From Lacticaseibacillus chiayiensis (GTDB taxonomy: Bacteria; Bacillota; Bacilli; Lactobacillales; Lactobacillaceae): a DNA stretch of 54,516 nt. The notes below the pieces were generated by a model. It was given only the letters and a program-made list of their open reading frames with translations. It was not told where the DNA came from and searched no databases. The stretch spans positions 1 through 54,516 of the forward strand of contig NZ_MSSM01000036.1 in NCBI RefSeq assembly GCF_004123795.1, read 5' to 3'. Below, in pieces: positions 1 to 8,249 of the stretch. Numbering within the stretch: position 1 is the first letter of the stretch; the number at the start of each line of letters is the position of its first letter. The position numbers and the translations under genes are program-made.

Positions 1-245
1 ACGTCTGATAAGTCCACATTGTCGAATGCGTGCGGATCAACGACTTCTTTAAAACCACCGAGGTCTTTACTTGGGCTATTGAAAACTACTGCATAACCAC
101 TTAGTTTCTTTGGACTGCTAGTGGTGTCGTCCTGTTGCTGTGTGTCTGGATTGTCTTGGTTTTGACTGTCGTCTGCTGTGTTAGGATCAGCGGCAGTCAG
201 ATCAGCGTCAGGATTCAGGCGTTTTTCTACGTCATCTTGATTCAT
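1..245 (-). CDS. HK97-type prohead protease, N-terminal part (cut by window edge)
   Basis: The reverse strand from the ATG at 245 reads through to position 1 without a stop, giving 81 complete codons of a protein that continues outside the window. After a polar, Asp/Gln/Thr-rich N-terminal extension of about 45 residues comes LSGYAVVFNSPS, followed by an E-x-x-DPHAFD stretch. This is the typical start of the S78/HK97 prohead protease fold, which cleaves the scaffold domain of the major capsid protein during head assembly. The start overlaps the 3' end of the portal gene by 14 bp, the usual portal-protease-capsid order. Catalytic residues lie outside the window, so the call rests on the N-terminal motif and gene order. 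Confidence 0.8.
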   Translation of the reverse strand, partial: MNQDDVEKRLNPDADLTAADPNTADDSQNQDNPDTQQQDDTTSSPKKLSGYAVVFNSPSKDLGGFKEVVDPHAFDNVDLSD

Positions 246-1413
246 TAGACGCACTTCCTTTCTGTTTATCTTGATAAGTGACAAGGTTGCTTAGTGGCGT
301 GTAGTTCAGACTGGCCATGATCTCATCTCCACCGGTAATTGGTGGCAAGTTTAACTTGGCTCGTGCTTCGTTAGTGGTCAGAACACCGCCTTGCAGCCCC
401 TTAACTGCTAGTTCTTGCATCGTTGCTGGGTCGGCACTGAACAGCTTGTCAGTGTTGAAGCTGAACCTGTTGTCACCAGTCGAAAGTTTAGCGTCCATCT
501 CACTCGTGAAGCAGGTAAAATACTGAATCAGTGTGTTTTGCAGATAAACCAGATTCGACTGTACGGCATTAGAGTGTTCGCTTTCGATACCCAGCCGATC
601 CAGTGGCAACCCGAATGCTTTAGCAATCTGCTTCGTTGTCCAATCGCTAGAATTGACTAGATTCAGTACGTCAGTATTAACTTCGAGTTGCTTGTAATCC
701 ATATCATTGTCGAGAATGATGGTCTTGAGGGCATTATCACCACTGTTGGCAGCTTCAAATTTATTCCGGATGTTTTCTTTGGCCTTGGTGTCTAGTTGAG
801 TCTTGTTGACCTTAAGAATGCCTGTACCTTGGACACCGGAGTTGAAGAAACCTTTCAGCAACGCATGCCCAGACTTTTGTACCCCGACCTCATCATGGAG
901 GCTATAAAGCGGCGATATTCCTTTGTAACCGTCTTGTGTGAAGCACTTGAAGTGTAATACCTCACTGGCATTTAAACGCTGTGAGCGGCCGTTGTCAGGC
1001 GTGTATTCGTAGCTGATAATTCCGGTCGTATCGTCTTGTTTAACCACCATCTGGCTGTTGGGGATTAACTCGAAGCCAGTAACTTGTCCGCTGGGATTCT
1101 TAGTAACCCGTGCAAAGCTGTTACCATTTAGCAGCATGTTAGTAGCTAGGGCAAACTTGAACCCCCACGCGGTCATATGGTCATTGGGTGCCTTGTTAAG
1201 AAGCACGCTGATACGCTTGTCACTGTATTCAATCGGATTGGTTGCAAGATCACCGGCAATCACGCGCACGGCCGTAAACACATCCGAATTACGTAAAGCA
1301 CCAATACCCACATATAGGCCGCTGTCGTTGCTGGTCATGCTGACAAGCGCATCTAAGAACGGTTCGCTGTTGTCATCGCGTGGTTGTGTTGTGTCATTCG
1401 TGAAAAAGCTCAT
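232..1413 (-). CDS. HK97-family phage portal protein
   Basis: The 393-residue product has the length and layout of HK97-type portals, which form the dodecameric ring at the capsid vertex through which DNA is packaged. Recognisable parts are the early RNSDVFTAVRVIAGDLAT helix, the LLNGNSFARV segment with the following LIPNSQ strand, the EVLHFK motif, and the late TTNEARAKLNLPPITGGD stretch typical of portal C-termini. The GGAGGTG ribosome binding site sits just upstream of the ATG at 1413. It lies downstream of TerL and a small membrane protein and overlaps the prohead protease, so the genes appear co-transcribed in the satellite packaging operon. Confidence 0.93.
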   Translation of the reverse strand: MSFFTNDTTQPRDDNSEPFLDALVSMTSNDSGLYVGIGALRNSDVFTAVRVIAGDLATNPIEYSDKRISVLLNKAPNDHMTAWGFKFALATNMLLNGNSFARVTKNPSGQVTGFELIPNSQMVVKQDDTTGIISYEYTPDNGRSQRLNASEVLHFKCFTQDGYKGISPLYSLHDEVGVQKSGHALLKGFFNSGVQGTGILKVNKTQLDTKAKENIRNKFEAANSGDNALKTIILDNDMDYKQLEVNTDVLNLVNSSDWTTKQIAKAFGLPLDRLGIESEHSNAVQSNLVYLQNTLIQYFTCFTSEMDAKLSTGDNRFSFNTDKLFSADPATMQELAVKGLQGGVLTTNEARAKLNLPPITGGDEIMASLNYTPLSNLVTYQDKQKGSASNESR

Positions 1414-1417
1414 TGTT

Positions 1418-1579
1418 TCACCTCCCTTTGTTGAAGTTGATAATGACTGCGACAGAGATCAAGGCCGTGCCGACTGCTAACATACCAACGCCAAACCCGA
1501 ATAGCCACCAGATACCGACAACCATACAGATCAGTCCCAGCAGCAATAGCACGGTCTGAACATTAAAAACTAAAGTCAT
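1418..1579 (-). CDS. Small two-helix membrane protein between TerL and portal (DUF1056-like)
   Basis: A 53-residue reading frame starts at an ATG that overlaps the last codons of the terminase large subunit (17 bp overlap) and stops 5 bp before the portal start. The product is strongly hydrophobic: two membrane segments, roughly residues 8-25 and 27-47, end in NFNKGR. Small membrane proteins of this size and position (the family called DUF1056) are common between terL and portal in lactic acid bacterial phages. The family name is from memory of that gene order and is not a computed match. Tight packing at both ends supports a real gene. Function unknown. Confidence 0.7.
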   Translation of the reverse strand: MTLVFNVQTVLLLLGLICMVVGIWWLFGFGVGMLAVGTALISVAVIINFNKGR

Positions 1580-3266
1580 CGCTCGAATAAAAGTCATTGT
1601 CTGCTGCCTCGCTTTCCTTGCTTTGATTCATTGCAATTGTGTAAGCATTCATCAGTGCTGCCAGCGGATCAATCTTCGTGGCATTTTTTGTCTTGTTGAT
1701 AATTGGATTGTTGTTAGCATCATATTTCAGAATGGCATTGTTCACTGCATAGGCTAGTAACTGGTTGTTAGGGTGCTTGATGAGACCGTTGTACAGATCA
1801 TCACGGAACCGCACCGTTGGTATTGACAACGTAAGCTGGCCTTGACGTACCTCAACCATTGGCATATCTCGTTTTTCAAACTCTGGAATCAGGTAGCCCA
1901 TGGCGAAGGGATCATAACAGATGGCACGCACGTTCCACTGGTTACGTTCGATCAGGTCGAGAATGAAGCGTAGCACTTCGTCATAGTCGATCATGCCGCT
2001 CTCCAGTTTGGTAATGCTGCACTCACCGCGACTGGCACCACTGATGTAATTGAACCCGTCACGCTTGATCTTTTCTTCCAGACCATATTTAGTCCCCACG
2101 AATGAATGGCTGTCAGCATACAGGTAGCCATCTTCTGGAACCAACCACGAAATACTGGTCAGGTCGCTAGACTTAGAGAGATCCAGCCCGATATACACGT
2201 CCTTGTCTCTAGTGTCTGGTGGCTCGATAGTGGCTTTCTCCCAGTCATCCAGACTAATGTAGCTGTCTGCTCTGGCTGATTGCCACATGTTCATGTTCTT
2301 GACGAGAATTGGCCGCAGGGTTCCTTGCTTGGATGCTAGATCAACATCAGCTTGCAAGCTGGGCCGCATCGTCTTTGCTCTTTCAGCATTAGCCAGTAGC
2401 GGATTCGACTTCTCCCAAGTCTCTGGTGCAAAGGCTTCATCCTTGCTATCCTGCTCAAAAATGGCAATAAAATACCGATCAGCTTGTTCGCGACCGGTTA
2501 AGATTTTGGAGACAAATTTATATTCTTTATACATAGGACCATTCAGGTCTGGCCCCGTGGTCGAGATGACGGCTAGTAAACTGTTGTCGCTGTTGATCTG
2601 GCCAGATTTGAGTGTTCGCAGAATCTCATCAGTACGAGCTAAGGCGAACTCATCAATAATAGCCAAGTCACTTTGGTATCCATCGAGGCTGTGCAGATCA
2701 GAGGCAAGCGGAACAGCGCGGCTGTTGCTCGGCAAGTCGATGATTTCGTTACGGTTGATCTTCAAACGATCACGCACCGATTTAGACACCTTAGAGACCT
2801 GACGCAAACCACTAGACAGCATATCAAAGGCTAAGTGGGCTTGGGCGTTGCTGTTGGCTGTGTAGACAATCTCTCGGTTCATGGCTGGCTTGTTTTCCAT
2901 GAGGAGATACAGTGCGCCGAGGCAGGCCATTAGGTACGATTTTCCGTTCTTGCGGCTCATACTAATGTAGGCTCGATCATAACGACGATTGCCGGTTTCT
3001 TTGTCTCTCCACCCGAACAGCTCTGAGACCAAATATTTTTGGAAAAGTTCTAGCTTTAGTGGTGATCCATCACGTGCCGGCATCAGTTCGATAAACTCAA
3101 TGGCTTTGTTGGCAAAGTCCTCATCAAAGTAATACGGCCACGGATTCTTTTTGCGCTTGCTGGCTCTCAAGTCTCTGCGATAACGTCTTGCTGCTTGCTT
3201 AATCTTTTTACAAGCGACAATCTCACCGCTTAGCACCTTGTCAGTGTATTCAGTCGCATAGTTCAT
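1563..3266 (-). CDS. Phage terminase large subunit
   Basis: The 567-residue protein is the ATPase/nuclease motor that cuts concatemers and pumps DNA into proheads. A Walker A-like SRKNGKS lies at residues 104-110, a Walker B LAIIDE at about 201-206, and a nuclease-type IGLDLS motif with a following Asp near residues 357-366. A further acidic region, ICYDPFAMG, is in the C-terminal third. The length fits the Terminase_1 family. Its start overlaps the small-subunit stop by 4 bp (ATGA), which suggests translational coupling. A satellite with its own complete terminase packages its own genome and does not only redirect a helper's terminase. Confidence 0.95.
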   Translation of the reverse strand: MNYATEYTDKVLSGEIVACKKIKQAARRYRRDLRASKRKKNPWPYYFDEDFANKAIEFIELMPARDGSPLKLELFQKYLVSELFGWRDKETGNRRYDRAYISMSRKNGKSYLMACLGALYLLMENKPAMNREIVYTANSNAQAHLAFDMLSSGLRQVSKVSKSVRDRLKINRNEIIDLPSNSRAVPLASDLHSLDGYQSDLAIIDEFALARTDEILRTLKSGQINSDNSLLAVISTTGPDLNGPMYKEYKFVSKILTGREQADRYFIAIFEQDSKDEAFAPETWEKSNPLLANAERAKTMRPSLQADVDLASKQGTLRPILVKNMNMWQSARADSYISLDDWEKATIEPPDTRDKDVYIGLDLSKSSDLTSISWLVPEDGYLYADSHSFVGTKYGLEEKIKRDGFNYISGASRGECSITKLESGMIDYDEVLRFILDLIERNQWNVRAICYDPFAMGYLIPEFEKRDMPMVEVRQGQLTLSIPTVRFRDDLYNGLIKHPNNQLLAYAVNNAILKYDANNNPIINKTKNATKIDPLAALMNAYTIAMNQSKESEAADNDFYSSDDFSF

Positions 3267-3733
3267 GATGACATCAGATCCGCGAACGGATCGTCAGGCT
3301 TCTTCTTAGTCTCATTCTTCACTGCCAACTTTGCCCGACTGTAGACTGACAAGCCAAGCAAGTCATCAATACGGATCATCTGATTAGTGGCATCAAGTTT
3401 CATTTTGACTGCTGGGTTAGCTTTCACACTATCAGTGGTTTCAACCATCATGCCTTGTTCTTGAATCAGCTCGGCAGCTTTCTGAATGTCAGAATAGGCT
3501 TGGCAATGACTGGCAATCAGGGCAGCATCTAGTTCACTCACTGGAATGTCTTTTTTGAGCAATGGTACAATGCGTTGCCATTCGGTCACTGCATAGTCAT
3601 CAAGCCATGCGGGGGGCTGGTCAACTAATTCTTGATAGGTGAACAGTGATTCTTCCATTTCGCGCCGGTCTGCAAGCTTCTTTTTGCTCATTGCGCCGCG
3701 CATTTGCGTAATAGATTTCAGTGGTGCTCCCAT
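3263..3733 (-). CDS. Phage terminase small subunit, P27 family
   Basis: The protein (156 residues from the ATG at 3733) begins MGAPLKS and carries the SKKKLADRREMEESLF segment, followed by the PPAWLDDYAVTEW motif that is characteristic of P27-type TerS proteins. The small subunit recognises the packaging site and hands DNA to TerL. I chose the ATG at 3733 over the in-frame GTG at 3742 because GAAAGGA lies at proper spacing from the ATG and would be too close to the GTG. An extended -10 promoter lies about 50 bp upstream. The gene is followed by terL with a 4-bp overlap. Confidence 0.9.
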   Translation of the reverse strand: MGAPLKSITQMRGAMSKKKLADRREMEESLFTYQELVDQPPAWLDDYAVTEWQRIVPLLKKDIPVSELDAALIASHCQAYSDIQKAAELIQEQGMMVETTDSVKANPAVKMKLDATNQMIRIDDLLGLSVYSRAKLAVKNETKKKPDDPFADLMSS

Positions 3734-3781
3734 CTCGATCACGTCCTTTCATTATATTTACTATTAGACTTATCTAACTTA

Positions 3782-3790
3782 ATTATAACA
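3782..3790 (-). promoter_or_regulatory. Extended -10 promoter of the terS-terL-portal operon
   Basis: On the reverse strand the sequence TGTTATAAT (an extended -10, TGN-TATAAT) lies about 50 bp before the TerS start, in the 116-bp gap after the HNH gene. No good -35 is visible, which is acceptable for an extended -10. It would let the packaging genes be transcribed separately from the upstream replication genes. Confidence 0.55.
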
Positions 3791-3849
3791 TACAGCACCA
3801 AATACCCATGATATATTGCGGTTATCACGGATTTTCAACAACGAAACTC

Positions 3850-4272
3850 CTATGCTTGGTTCCCAAGACCAAATGACCTAGCCCCCGTGTTTAAGTGGGG
3901 GTAGCGCGCCGCGTCTTCTACTTTCGTTTTGGTTCCGTGGCAGGCATTACACAGACTTTGTAAGTTGCTCTCGTCCAGTCTGCGGTTCCAGTCCACACGT
4001 ATCGGCACAATATGATCTACCACGTCAGCTTGTACGTATAAGCCCTTTGCTTGGCATCGTTCACACAGTGGATGTGCTAGACGGTACGAGTAAGACAGCT
4101 TGCGCCACGCTTTGGACTTGTAGAACTTAAAGTAACGACCACCGATTGCTTTGCGATATGCATAGCGTTCGTTGTCGGACGCTCGTGGTTCTGGCTGGTG
4201 CTTATCACAGTACCGTTGATTGAACGGCACCATGGTGTTGCACCCAGCATGGTTACACAGCTTCATAATCAT
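3850..4272 (-). CDS. HNH endonuclease
   Basis: The 140-residue protein has two zinc-binding pairs near the N-terminus (CNHAGC and YCDKH), a CERC pair near the middle, and the HNH core: DHIVPI, then NLQSLCNACHGTKT. HNH nucleases of this type sit next to terS in many cos-type phages and work with the terminase in generating packaging ends. The start overlaps the stop of the upstream 61-residue gene (ATGA). The position directly before terS in a satellite with head genes suggests cos-type packaging. Confidence 0.92.
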   Translation of the reverse strand: MIMKLCNHAGCNTMVPFNQRYCDKHQPEPRASDNERYAYRKAIGGRYFKFYKSKAWRKLSYSYRLAHPLCERCQAKGLYVQADVVDHIVPIRVDWNRRLDESNLQSLCNACHGTKTKVEDAARYPHLNTGARSFGLGNQA

Positions 4273-4454
4273 GACAACACGCCTGCCGTTTCTGGTTCAG
4301 GCTTATCATCGCGATAGTAAAGCTGAACGGTTATCATATTATCTGGTGCAGAGTATACCCGAATGAATCCGACTTGCCACCTGTGTAACGTCATGAACTT
4401 GTCGATGATACCGTTTAGTTCTCCTTGGTGCGCAGTATATTCAAATAGTTTCAT
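4269..4454 (-). CDS. Small phage-type protein of unknown function
   Basis: A 61-residue protein with a good ribosome binding site (AAAGGGG, 8 bp before the ATG). It sits between the head-closure gene and HNH, with a 4-bp ATGA overlap to HNH. The sequence begins MKLFEYTAHQGEL, then a central FIRVYSAPDNMITVQLYYRDD region that looks like a beta hairpin, and an acidic/proline-rich end. I do not recognise a family. Tight coupling to its neighbours makes it likely to be a real gene of the packaging/head module. Confidence 0.65.
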   Translation of the reverse strand: MKLFEYTAHQGELNGIIDKFMTLHRWQVGFIRVYSAPDNMITVQLYYRDDKPEPETAGVLS

Positions 4455-4458
4455 CGTT

Positions 4459-4794
4459 CTAAGCCCCTTTGGTTGTCTTCTTGAGTGTCACAACATCGAA
4501 CGCATTGGGATCATCATCGTACGCAATAGACTGGATCGCGTACAGGGTGCCATTAAGTTTTACCTGTGTGCTGTCATCTATCGCGTCAGTGTGGCGTACT
4601 ACGATCGCTATGGTGTCTGCTAGGTCTGTGCCCGTGATCTGGTAGGTCTGTGTCACAGTACGGTTATATGATCCATAGAACAGGGTGCCAGTCGGCTCAA
4701 ATGTAGAGATGTTAATACCTGCTCCAGTCTTGTGATTGACTGTCTTACCGATTTCAGCCACCTTGTTCAGGCGGGCAATTGAATAATTCTTCAT
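4459..4794 (-). CDS. Phage head closure / head-tail joining protein
   Basis: From the ATG at 4794 (GGAGG six bases upstream) the product has 111 residues. It shows the small beta-barrel pattern of SPP1 gp16/HK97 head-closure proteins: an early strand region around ISTFEPTGTLFYGSY, a central IAIVVRHTDAIDDSTQVKLNG segment and the final YAIQSIAYDDDPNAFDVVTL strands. Such proteins plug the portal and form the tail docking surface, so a satellite carrying one could attach a helper's tails to its own heads. It is unusual in lying upstream of HNH-terS and not after the capsid gene. Confidence 0.72.
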   Translation of the reverse strand: MKNYSIARLNKVAEIGKTVNHKTGAGINISTFEPTGTLFYGSYNRTVTQTYQITGTDLADTIAIVVRHTDAIDDSTQVKLNGTLYAIQSIAYDDDPNAFDVVTLKKTTKGA

Positions 4795-4846
4795 GCTATG
4801 CCTCCTGTAAAAATATTTGGTAAAATCTCGAAATTTTCGGTACTTC

Positions 4847-5113
4847 GGTAACAAACGCTTATAAACGCCTTCATATCAACGTTTTTCTGTTACCGAACTT
4901 CAATATTTTTCGGTAACGTGTTACCGAAGTTTTGGTAACAAAAGACGTTTTTGGTAACAAAAGGATTAAAGACAACTACTGTTACCGAAATTGTTTTTCT
5001 GTATCCGTTGAGTGCGTAGGGCTTGAGCGACTGTTACCGAATTTCGGTAACGCCTGTTACCAAAACTATGTGGCCTAAACCCTTGGGAGAGTAAGGCGGT
5101 TACCAAAGTTACC
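4847..5113. other. Iteron cluster, putative satellite replication origin
   Basis: This non-coding stretch after the helicase gene holds twelve copies of GGTAAC or its complement GTTACC, most extended to TTCGGTAAC/GTTACCGAA. Starts are at 4847, 4889, 4912, 4920, 4934, 4953, 4981, 5033, 5046, 5056, 5099 and 5108. They form two groups around a spacer at about 4987-5032. Known satellite origins (SaPIs) have short iterons in two sets next to the rep/primase gene and are bound by the replication initiator. The analogy and position make this the likely origin. Function is inferred. Confidence 0.72.
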
Positions 5114-5138
5114 GAAAATATTGGTATTCGTTTGATTT

Positions 5139-6734
5139 TCAGTTAAATCTTGGATTTATCAGTGATCCAGTTAGACGTAAGCCAATATATCGTCGGGTGT
5201 TGCCAAAAGTGTCATTTTCAAACCCTCGGCGGCTGTTTACTTTTTTCACTCCGTAAGCATCGAGCTTCTTAGTGATGGCTTGTGTCGTCGTTTTGTCCAT
5301 ATAGTTGTTGTCTTGGCAAAAACGTTTATATTCAGCCGTCACCACCGTGGATGCTTCACCGCGATCTTCATTTAGGTTAATTTCAGCGTACTGGTCAAGG
5401 AATTCTTTAAAGTGATCGTTTGCGTCCAGCCACTCTTGGCTTGCATTTACTACCGAATCAGGTTTTGTCAGGCCACCGCTTTTAAGCGCCTTGGCAAACA
5501 TATGCATGCATTTCATAGCGAAGCGTGGCGTTTCTTCGTCCATCTTGGCATCGTCAAACTGATCCCACCAGTGTGTGTGTCGGGTGTCACCGTTAATCAT
5601 CTTGATCACGGTCACCCGATCAGCAAAACCGCTGCTATGGTCACTGAATGCGGGCATTTCATTGGCACTGAACAGTAGCTTGGCATAATTCATGAACTTA
5701 AAGTTCTGAATGCCTTTAAACTCCGCTGGTATATAATCACCACCAGTTAGCGACTTAATCACAGCTGTACTCTTGAGGTAATCTGCCCCAACGTCTGCCA
5801 CGATATTAGCTTCCTTGCCGTATAGGTTGGCTGTTTCAAAACGACGGTCACCATTGGCGAGGTCTGCTGGCTTTGATGCTGACACATTGTCACGCCCGAT
5901 GAGGTTAGTAATTCTGCGAATAAGTGTGCTTTTGCCTTCACCGCCGGTACCATACAACCACAGAAACGCTTGGAATGGACGATAAGACCGATAGAACATA
6001 TAACCGATGAATTCCTCAAATGTGATCGCGGCATCGCCCATCATAGCTGCAAGCAGTCGTTCAGTCTCTGGACAATCGTCCCTATCTGGATCGACCGCGT
6101 ACTCATGGGCGTTCAGCATGTAATTGTCAGCGCTACTCTCCTGCATCTTGTTGGTCAGTATGCTGTATGTGCCGTTGGTGAATGCAACTAGTTCTGGATG
6201 TGGGTTCTCATCAAATGGTGATCGCTTACCATAGTCCTCGTTGTAGCTGATGCGTTGCAAGAATCGTCTGGCGCCTGTAATATCACTCTCACGATACAGC
6301 CCCCATTTGAGCATCTCTTTGGTGGTTCGGCTCTCGGTGGTCTTAGTGAACTCGCCCTTGCCAAATGTGCGCCATGTCCCTTTGCTGGGCTCATATATCG
6401 CGCCTTCACTCAACCCGGGAAAACTCTCTACTCGTGTTTTATCCATGAAGTGGTAGCCGTAGGTGAGAAAGTCCACCTTGATGTGCCGATGAATGATCAC
6501 ACTTTTAGGATCGTTTTCGTCTTTCTGTTCTGACTGAAACCACACTTTTAGCCAACTTGGCAGCTTTTTCGCCAGTTCCTTGTTGTACGCTCGAATTCCT
6601 TTTTCAGTCTTATCTGGCGGATCTGGATACTTGTTCACGTCAAATGGTTCCAATGTGCTTTTAGCAATGACTTTGAGCTGAGTAAACTCAGGCGACTTGT
6701 TTAATGCTTCTTTCAAACTGTCCGTATGCTTCAC
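5139..6734 (-). CDS. Phage/plasmid primase-helicase, P4/D5 family (SF3 helicase)
   Basis: The 531-residue protein carries an SF3-type ATPase: Walker A GTGGEGKST at 262-270, a following B-type region around IVADVGADYLKST, and a later FSANEMPAFSD segment with the sensor Asn. The N-terminal region resembles the D5 N-terminal domain of poxvirus/phage P4 primase-helicases. The C-terminal part has a winged-helix-like region (KRFCQDNNYMDKT..AITKKL) that could bind origin DNA. It begins 3 bp after the primase-polymerase stop. It probably recognises the adjacent iteron cluster and unwinds it to start satellite replication. Confidence 0.9.
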   Translation of the reverse strand: MKHTDSLKEALNKSPEFTQLKVIAKSTLEPFDVNKYPDPPDKTEKGIRAYNKELAKKLPSWLKVWFQSEQKDENDPKSVIIHRHIKVDFLTYGYHFMDKTRVESFPGLSEGAIYEPSKGTWRTFGKGEFTKTTESRTTKEMLKWGLYRESDITGARRFLQRISYNEDYGKRSPFDENPHPELVAFTNGTYSILTNKMQESSADNYMLNAHEYAVDPDRDDCPETERLLAAMMGDAAITFEEFIGYMFYRSYRPFQAFLWLYGTGGEGKSTLIRRITNLIGRDNVSASKPADLANGDRRFETANLYGKEANIVADVGADYLKSTAVIKSLTGGDYIPAEFKGIQNFKFMNYAKLLFSANEMPAFSDHSSGFADRVTVIKMINGDTRHTHWWDQFDDAKMDEETPRFAMKCMHMFAKALKSGGLTKPDSVVNASQEWLDANDHFKEFLDQYAEINLNEDRGEASTVVTAEYKRFCQDNNYMDKTTTQAITKKLDAYGVKKVNSRRGFENDTFGNTRRYIGLRLTGSLINPRFN

Positions 6735-6737
6735 CGC

Positions 6738-7550
6738 CTAACTTCGACGCGCGATTTCGCGCTTGCTGATTGACTTAATAATCTTAACTAACTCGCCATT
6801 AGGCAAGGGAGGACGAACATAGCGCTGGTTGATAGTTTGAATGAGATCGGCACAGTTATCTGGATCAGCTCCGGAACGAAAGACTGAACCGGCAATGCTT
6901 GCCAGCCACTGGTTGCGGTTTCCTTCATCTGTGCCATCTACCAGACGATTAACAAAATGTCCAAACCATGAATCTGCGTTATTGTGATAATTGCTCATGA
7001 TCGGGTGACGTTGGCGCTGTATTTCATCGAGCAACCACTGAGGTACTGGGGCTAGCTTGGTGATCTTGTGCCCTCTCAGTGGTTGATACATGCCGTTCTC
7101 GCGAATGCTAGGGAAAACTGGTACACCAGTCGCAACATAGTCAAGGCCAGTTTTCTCGCCATTCTTAGAGAACAAATCCGATCGACTGGTTAGCTTCAAT
7201 TCTTTGGGATAGGTGAAGAAAATATGAAGTCCGCCGTTTGGCGTTGTTTCTATATAGGTAGATGGAATTTGATCAGCACGACCATCAGCGCTCAATTTAG
7301 CCAACGTCTCATTGCCATTAGCCCCGCTTTCATGCCCCATATCAATGTCAAACACCAGAACGCCATCAAGCCCTAAACCAATATTGTAGTTAGGATGTTC
7401 GCCCCACCATTTCTTGGCCTGTTCTGGGTCTTTGGTGGCGTCCTTATATCCGTGGGAACCAGCAAGAGGTGTTCTGGTCGCGGGCGCAAGTGGATAGACT
7501 GCAAAGCCATGCTGCTGGTATCCAAGCGCTACTTTAAGCACGTCGACCAT
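6738..7550 (-). CDS. Bifunctional DNA primase/polymerase (Prim-Pol, AEP type)
   Basis: The product has 270 residues from the ATG at 7550, which is preceded by GGAGGGAG. An earlier ATG at 7559 is too close to that site. The N-terminal 190 residues match archaeo-eukaryotic primase-polymerases: GFAVYPLAP, a GHGYKDAT-like segment, NIGLGLDGVLVFDIDMGHE with the catalytic DxD-type acidic pair, and TTPNGGLHIFF supplying the conserved His. The C-terminal part is a helical primase-C-like domain. It overlaps the preceding small gene by 17 bp and lies next to the SF3 helicase; the pair forms the replication unit of many satellites. Confidence 0.92.
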   Translation of the reverse strand: MVDVLKVALGYQQHGFAVYPLAPATRTPLAGSHGYKDATKDPEQAKKWWGEHPNYNIGLGLDGVLVFDIDMGHESGANGNETLAKLSADGRADQIPSTYIETTPNGGLHIFFTYPKELKLTSRSDLFSKNGEKTGLDYVATGVPVFPSIRENGMYQPLRGHKITKLAPVPQWLLDEIQRQRHPIMSNYHNNADSWFGHFVNRLVDGTDEGNRNQWLASIAGSVFRSGADPDNCADLIQTINQRYVRPPLPNGELVKIIKSISKREIARRS

Positions 7551-7722
7551 CGACAGCATCTCCCTCCAAAAGTAGACGACGAGCATCAATGATCATGTCA
7601 GCGACTGTGTCGGCCAGTGCTGATTGCTGTTCATTATTGATCTGATGTCGCAAGATATTCACCATTGCACTTGTATCGCTTAAAAGTGCCTGAGCGGTTG
7701 TATAGTAATCTTCCTTCATCAT
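7534..7722 (-). CDS. Small satellite protein of unknown function
   Basis: A 62-residue, mostly alpha-helical protein (MMKEDYYTTAQALL.., later ADTVADMIIDARRLLLEGD). Its stop overlaps the Prim-Pol start by 17 bp, and it overlaps the upstream gene's stop by 4 bp, so it sits in a tightly packed operon. No family recognised. Its place before the primase is where satellites often carry small regulatory or helper-interference proteins, but nothing in the sequence shows such a role. Confidence 0.6.
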   Translation of the reverse strand: MMKEDYYTTAQALLSDTSAMVNILRHQINNEQQSALADTVADMIIDARRLLLEGDAVDGRRA

Positions 7723-8009
7723 TTTTCCCCCTCATCAGTTTCAGGGAAGTCAATAGCGGTAATCTGATCGGTGATAATATCTCGAGCACAAAAGACTAGA
7801 CATTTCCACGTATCAAAGTCTCGTAAGGCCTCTAAAGCTACCAATGTGGCATTGTCGTGCGAGTGATTGTTATCGAAATGGCAAACTGAGATACCGAACT
7901 CATCTAGTTCATCGCATAGTGCAGATAGTGCCCCTTTTGCTTTGCGCAAGTCGTACAGCGAATCACCCAAATCTAATGGTTTCTTAACAGTAGTTGAAAC
8001 ATTCTTCAT
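7719..8009 (-). CDS. Small satellite protein of unknown function
   Basis: The product has 96 residues from the ATG at 8009, chosen because GGAGG lies eight bases upstream. It starts MKNVSTTVKKPLDLGDSL, has a helical LRKAKGALSALCDELDEFG segment, and ends in an acidic FPETDEGEK tail. I do not recognise a domain. It overlaps the next gene (ATGA-type) and belongs to the leftward replication operon. Confidence 0.65.
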   Translation of the reverse strand: MKNVSTTVKKPLDLGDSLYDLRKAKGALSALCDELDEFGISVCHFDNNHSHDNATLVALEALRDFDTWKCLVFCARDIITDQITAIDFPETDEGEK

Positions 8010-8057
8010 ATTAATTGCCTCCATTTTCCTTGACAAAAGCATCTACCCAGAGGCAAG

Positions 8058-8249
8058 CTAGAAAAGAATACGAATCTTTTCGCTTGTCTTCTTCTCGCCT
8101 TGAGTTGCCGCTCTTGGCGATTTTTTTGTGGCCTCGATTAGTGAGCGTTTTTCTGCTTTTTTAGCTTGCCAATACCGGTCACAATCGGCATCAGCCTTTA
8201 CAAACTGCGGCCACGTCCAGCCAAACTTGCTGTTAATCATCTTCGGCAT
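8058..8249 (-). CDS. Small basic satellite protein of unknown function
   Basis: The product has 63 residues from the ATG at 8249; AAAGGA precedes it at good spacing, while two upstream ATGs overlap that site. It reads MPKMINSKFGWTWPQFVKAD and continues into a Lys-rich tail (KKAEKRSLIEATKKSPRAATQGEKK). The aromatic start and basic tail could suit nucleic-acid binding, but this is only a composition-based guess. It overlaps a 44-residue membrane-type frame upstream by 17 bp. Confidence 0.55.
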   Translation of the reverse strand: MPKMINSKFGWTWPQFVKADADCDRYWQAKKAEKRSLIEATKKSPRAATQGEKKTSEKIRILF

